A stretch of 9,052 nucleotides of DNA from Thermotoga sp. (GTDB lineage Bacteria; Thermotogota; Thermotogae; B21-G9), in NCBI GenBank assembly GCA_003641545.1, contig QNAU01000043.1, positions 1 to 9,052 on the forward strand, written 5' to 3'. Positions within the stretch are counted from its first letter, which is position 1; each line of letters opens with the position of its first letter. Below are positions 8,310 through 9,052 of the stretch, one piece after another. The notes under the pieces are model-generated. The model saw only the letters and a list, made by a program, of their open reading frames with translations, did no database searches and was not told the DNA's origin. A program made the translations under genes and the position numbers.

Positions 8310-9018
8310 GATAGTGGATATAACGCACCACATCAAGAAATTCTCCGCGAGGATGGCGATGCACATACTGGAGAGGGTGGTGGATGACTTTCCAAAGAAT
8401 ACGGTTTTTCTGTGTGTGGTGGATTATGGAGTTGGAACGGAGAGAAAGCCAATAGCGTTCGAAACGGAGAACGAATTAAAATTCGTCGGTCCGGACAATG
8501 GAATATTCACCTTGATATTGAAAAAACACGGTTTGAAGAATGCCGTTTCTTTGGAAAATGAAAAATATTTCTACAGAAATCCACCATCCGATACCTTTCA
8601 TGGAAGGGACATCTTCGCTCCTGTGGCAGCTCATCTGGATTCGGGTGTAGGAATCGAGGAATTCGGGAGAAGTCTCAGCAGTTTGAAGGTTTTGAACGTG
8701 GAAGAGGCAAGGATAGTTGGAGATCGAATCGAAGGTGAAGTCGCGTTTACCGATCATTTTGGAAACATAGAGACCAACATACCGTTCGATATGGTGGAAG
8801 TGTTGATGGAAGGTAAAACGGATAAGTTGAAACTTGAGATCCCAGCGAATGGTAGATCCTTCGAACTATCAGTCTTGAAAACATACGCATACGCACGTAG
8901 AGATGAAATAATCTTACATAGGGACAGCTCAGGGTATGTCGAGATAGCCATGAACATGAGATCGGCTGAAGAATACATGGATCTACATGGTGGTGAAAAG
9001 GTGGTATTGAAAAGATGA
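8224..9018 (+). CDS. S-adenosyl-L-methionine hydrolase (adenosine-forming), DUF62 family
   Basis: A 264-residue cytoplasmic enzyme of the SAM hydroxide adenosyltransferase family, the relatives of chlorinase and fluorinase that hydrolyse SAM to adenosine and methionine. Visible features are LTDWG (5-9), YVGIAKGV (13-20), IVDITHHI (30-37), the VVDYGVGTER segment with Asp67 and Arg74, GPDNG (89-93), TFHGRDIFAPVAAHL with His126, and the C-terminal-domain motif DHFGNIETNI (177-186). Asp67, Arg74 and His126 have the same spacing as the Asp-Arg-His set known to activate water in archaeal members, which supports hydrolase rather than halogenase activity. Tyr68 stands where the family usually has Pro. 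The cellular purpose of SAM hydrolysis is unsettled; SAM homeostasis is one idea. The gene overlaps the DUF123 gene by 86 bases, and its TGA overlaps the next start in an ATGA arrangement. Confidence 0.93.
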   Translation: MIAFLTDWGNSHYVGIAKGVIKKISPNSEIVDITHHIKKFSARMAMHILERVVDDFPKNTVFLCVVDYGVGTERKPIAFETENELKFVGPDNGIFTLILKKHGLKNAVSLENEKYFYRNPPSDTFHGRDIFAPVAAHLDSGVGIEEFGRSLSSLKVLNVEEARIVGDRIEGEVAFTDHFGNIETNIPFDMVEVLMEGKTDKLKLEIPANGRSFELSVLKTYAYARRDEIILHRDSSGYVEIAMNMRSAEEYMDLHGGEKVVLKR

Positions 9019-9052
9019 GCAATCTCTTGAAAAATCTTGTTCGATTTTTGAA
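9015..9052 (+). CDS. Start of an unidentified gene, cut by the window edge
   Basis: An ATG at 9015-9017 overlaps the SAM hydrolase TGA (ATGA) and opens a frame without a stop to the window end, giving twelve residues, MSNLLKNLVRFL. The overlap matches how genes are joined elsewhere in this window (the Lon-like gene and ispE), so a coupled next gene is likely. The upstream binding site is weak. Twelve residues are too few to name a product, and a frame this short could be open by chance. Confidence 0.45.
   Translation, partial: MSNLLKNLVRFL

Overview
The window is ordinary, densely packed chromosomal DNA from what looks like a thermophilic bacterium. I favour a member of the Thermotogota, without certainty. 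The signs are the dominance of AGA/AGG arginine and ATA isoleucine codons, proteins rich in Lys, Glu, Ile and Val, strong Shine-Dalgarno sites, frequent GTG starts, gene junctions that overlap or are a few bases apart, and the neighbouring glyA-upp pair. I see no rRNA, tRNA, CRISPR array, insertion sequence, phage gene or attachment site.

Two divergent operons leave an 88-base gap (5790-5877). Reading leftward from it on the minus strand are: glyA (serine hydroxymethyltransferase), upp (uracil phosphoribosyltransferase), a diguanylate cyclase with a probable GAF sensor domain, a large Lon-type protease whose nucleotide-binding motifs are degraded, and the first 55 codons of ispE (isoprenoid synthesis), which is cut by the window edge. 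Neighbouring genes overlap or lie at most 16 bases apart, so one transcript with translational coupling is likely. One-carbon/glycine metabolism, uracil salvage, c-di-GMP signalling, proteolysis and isoprenoid synthesis would then share a messenger.

Reading rightward on the plus strand are: an OmpR/PhoB-type response regulator that apparently starts at a rare AUA codon, an M20 metallo-hydrolase of a type common in archaea, a DUF123 (GIY-YIG-like) protein lacking the family's cysteines, a DUF62 S-adenosylmethionine hydrolase with its catalytic Asp/Arg/His intact, and the first codons of one more gene. No histidine kinase is visible beside the regulator.

I did not find an obviously new multi-gene system. 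The points most worth a second look are the AUA start of the response regulator, the Lon-like protein that has lost both Walker motifs, the 86-base overlap between the DUF123 and SAM hydrolase genes with a possible slippery site, and a -10 element that may serve both operons.
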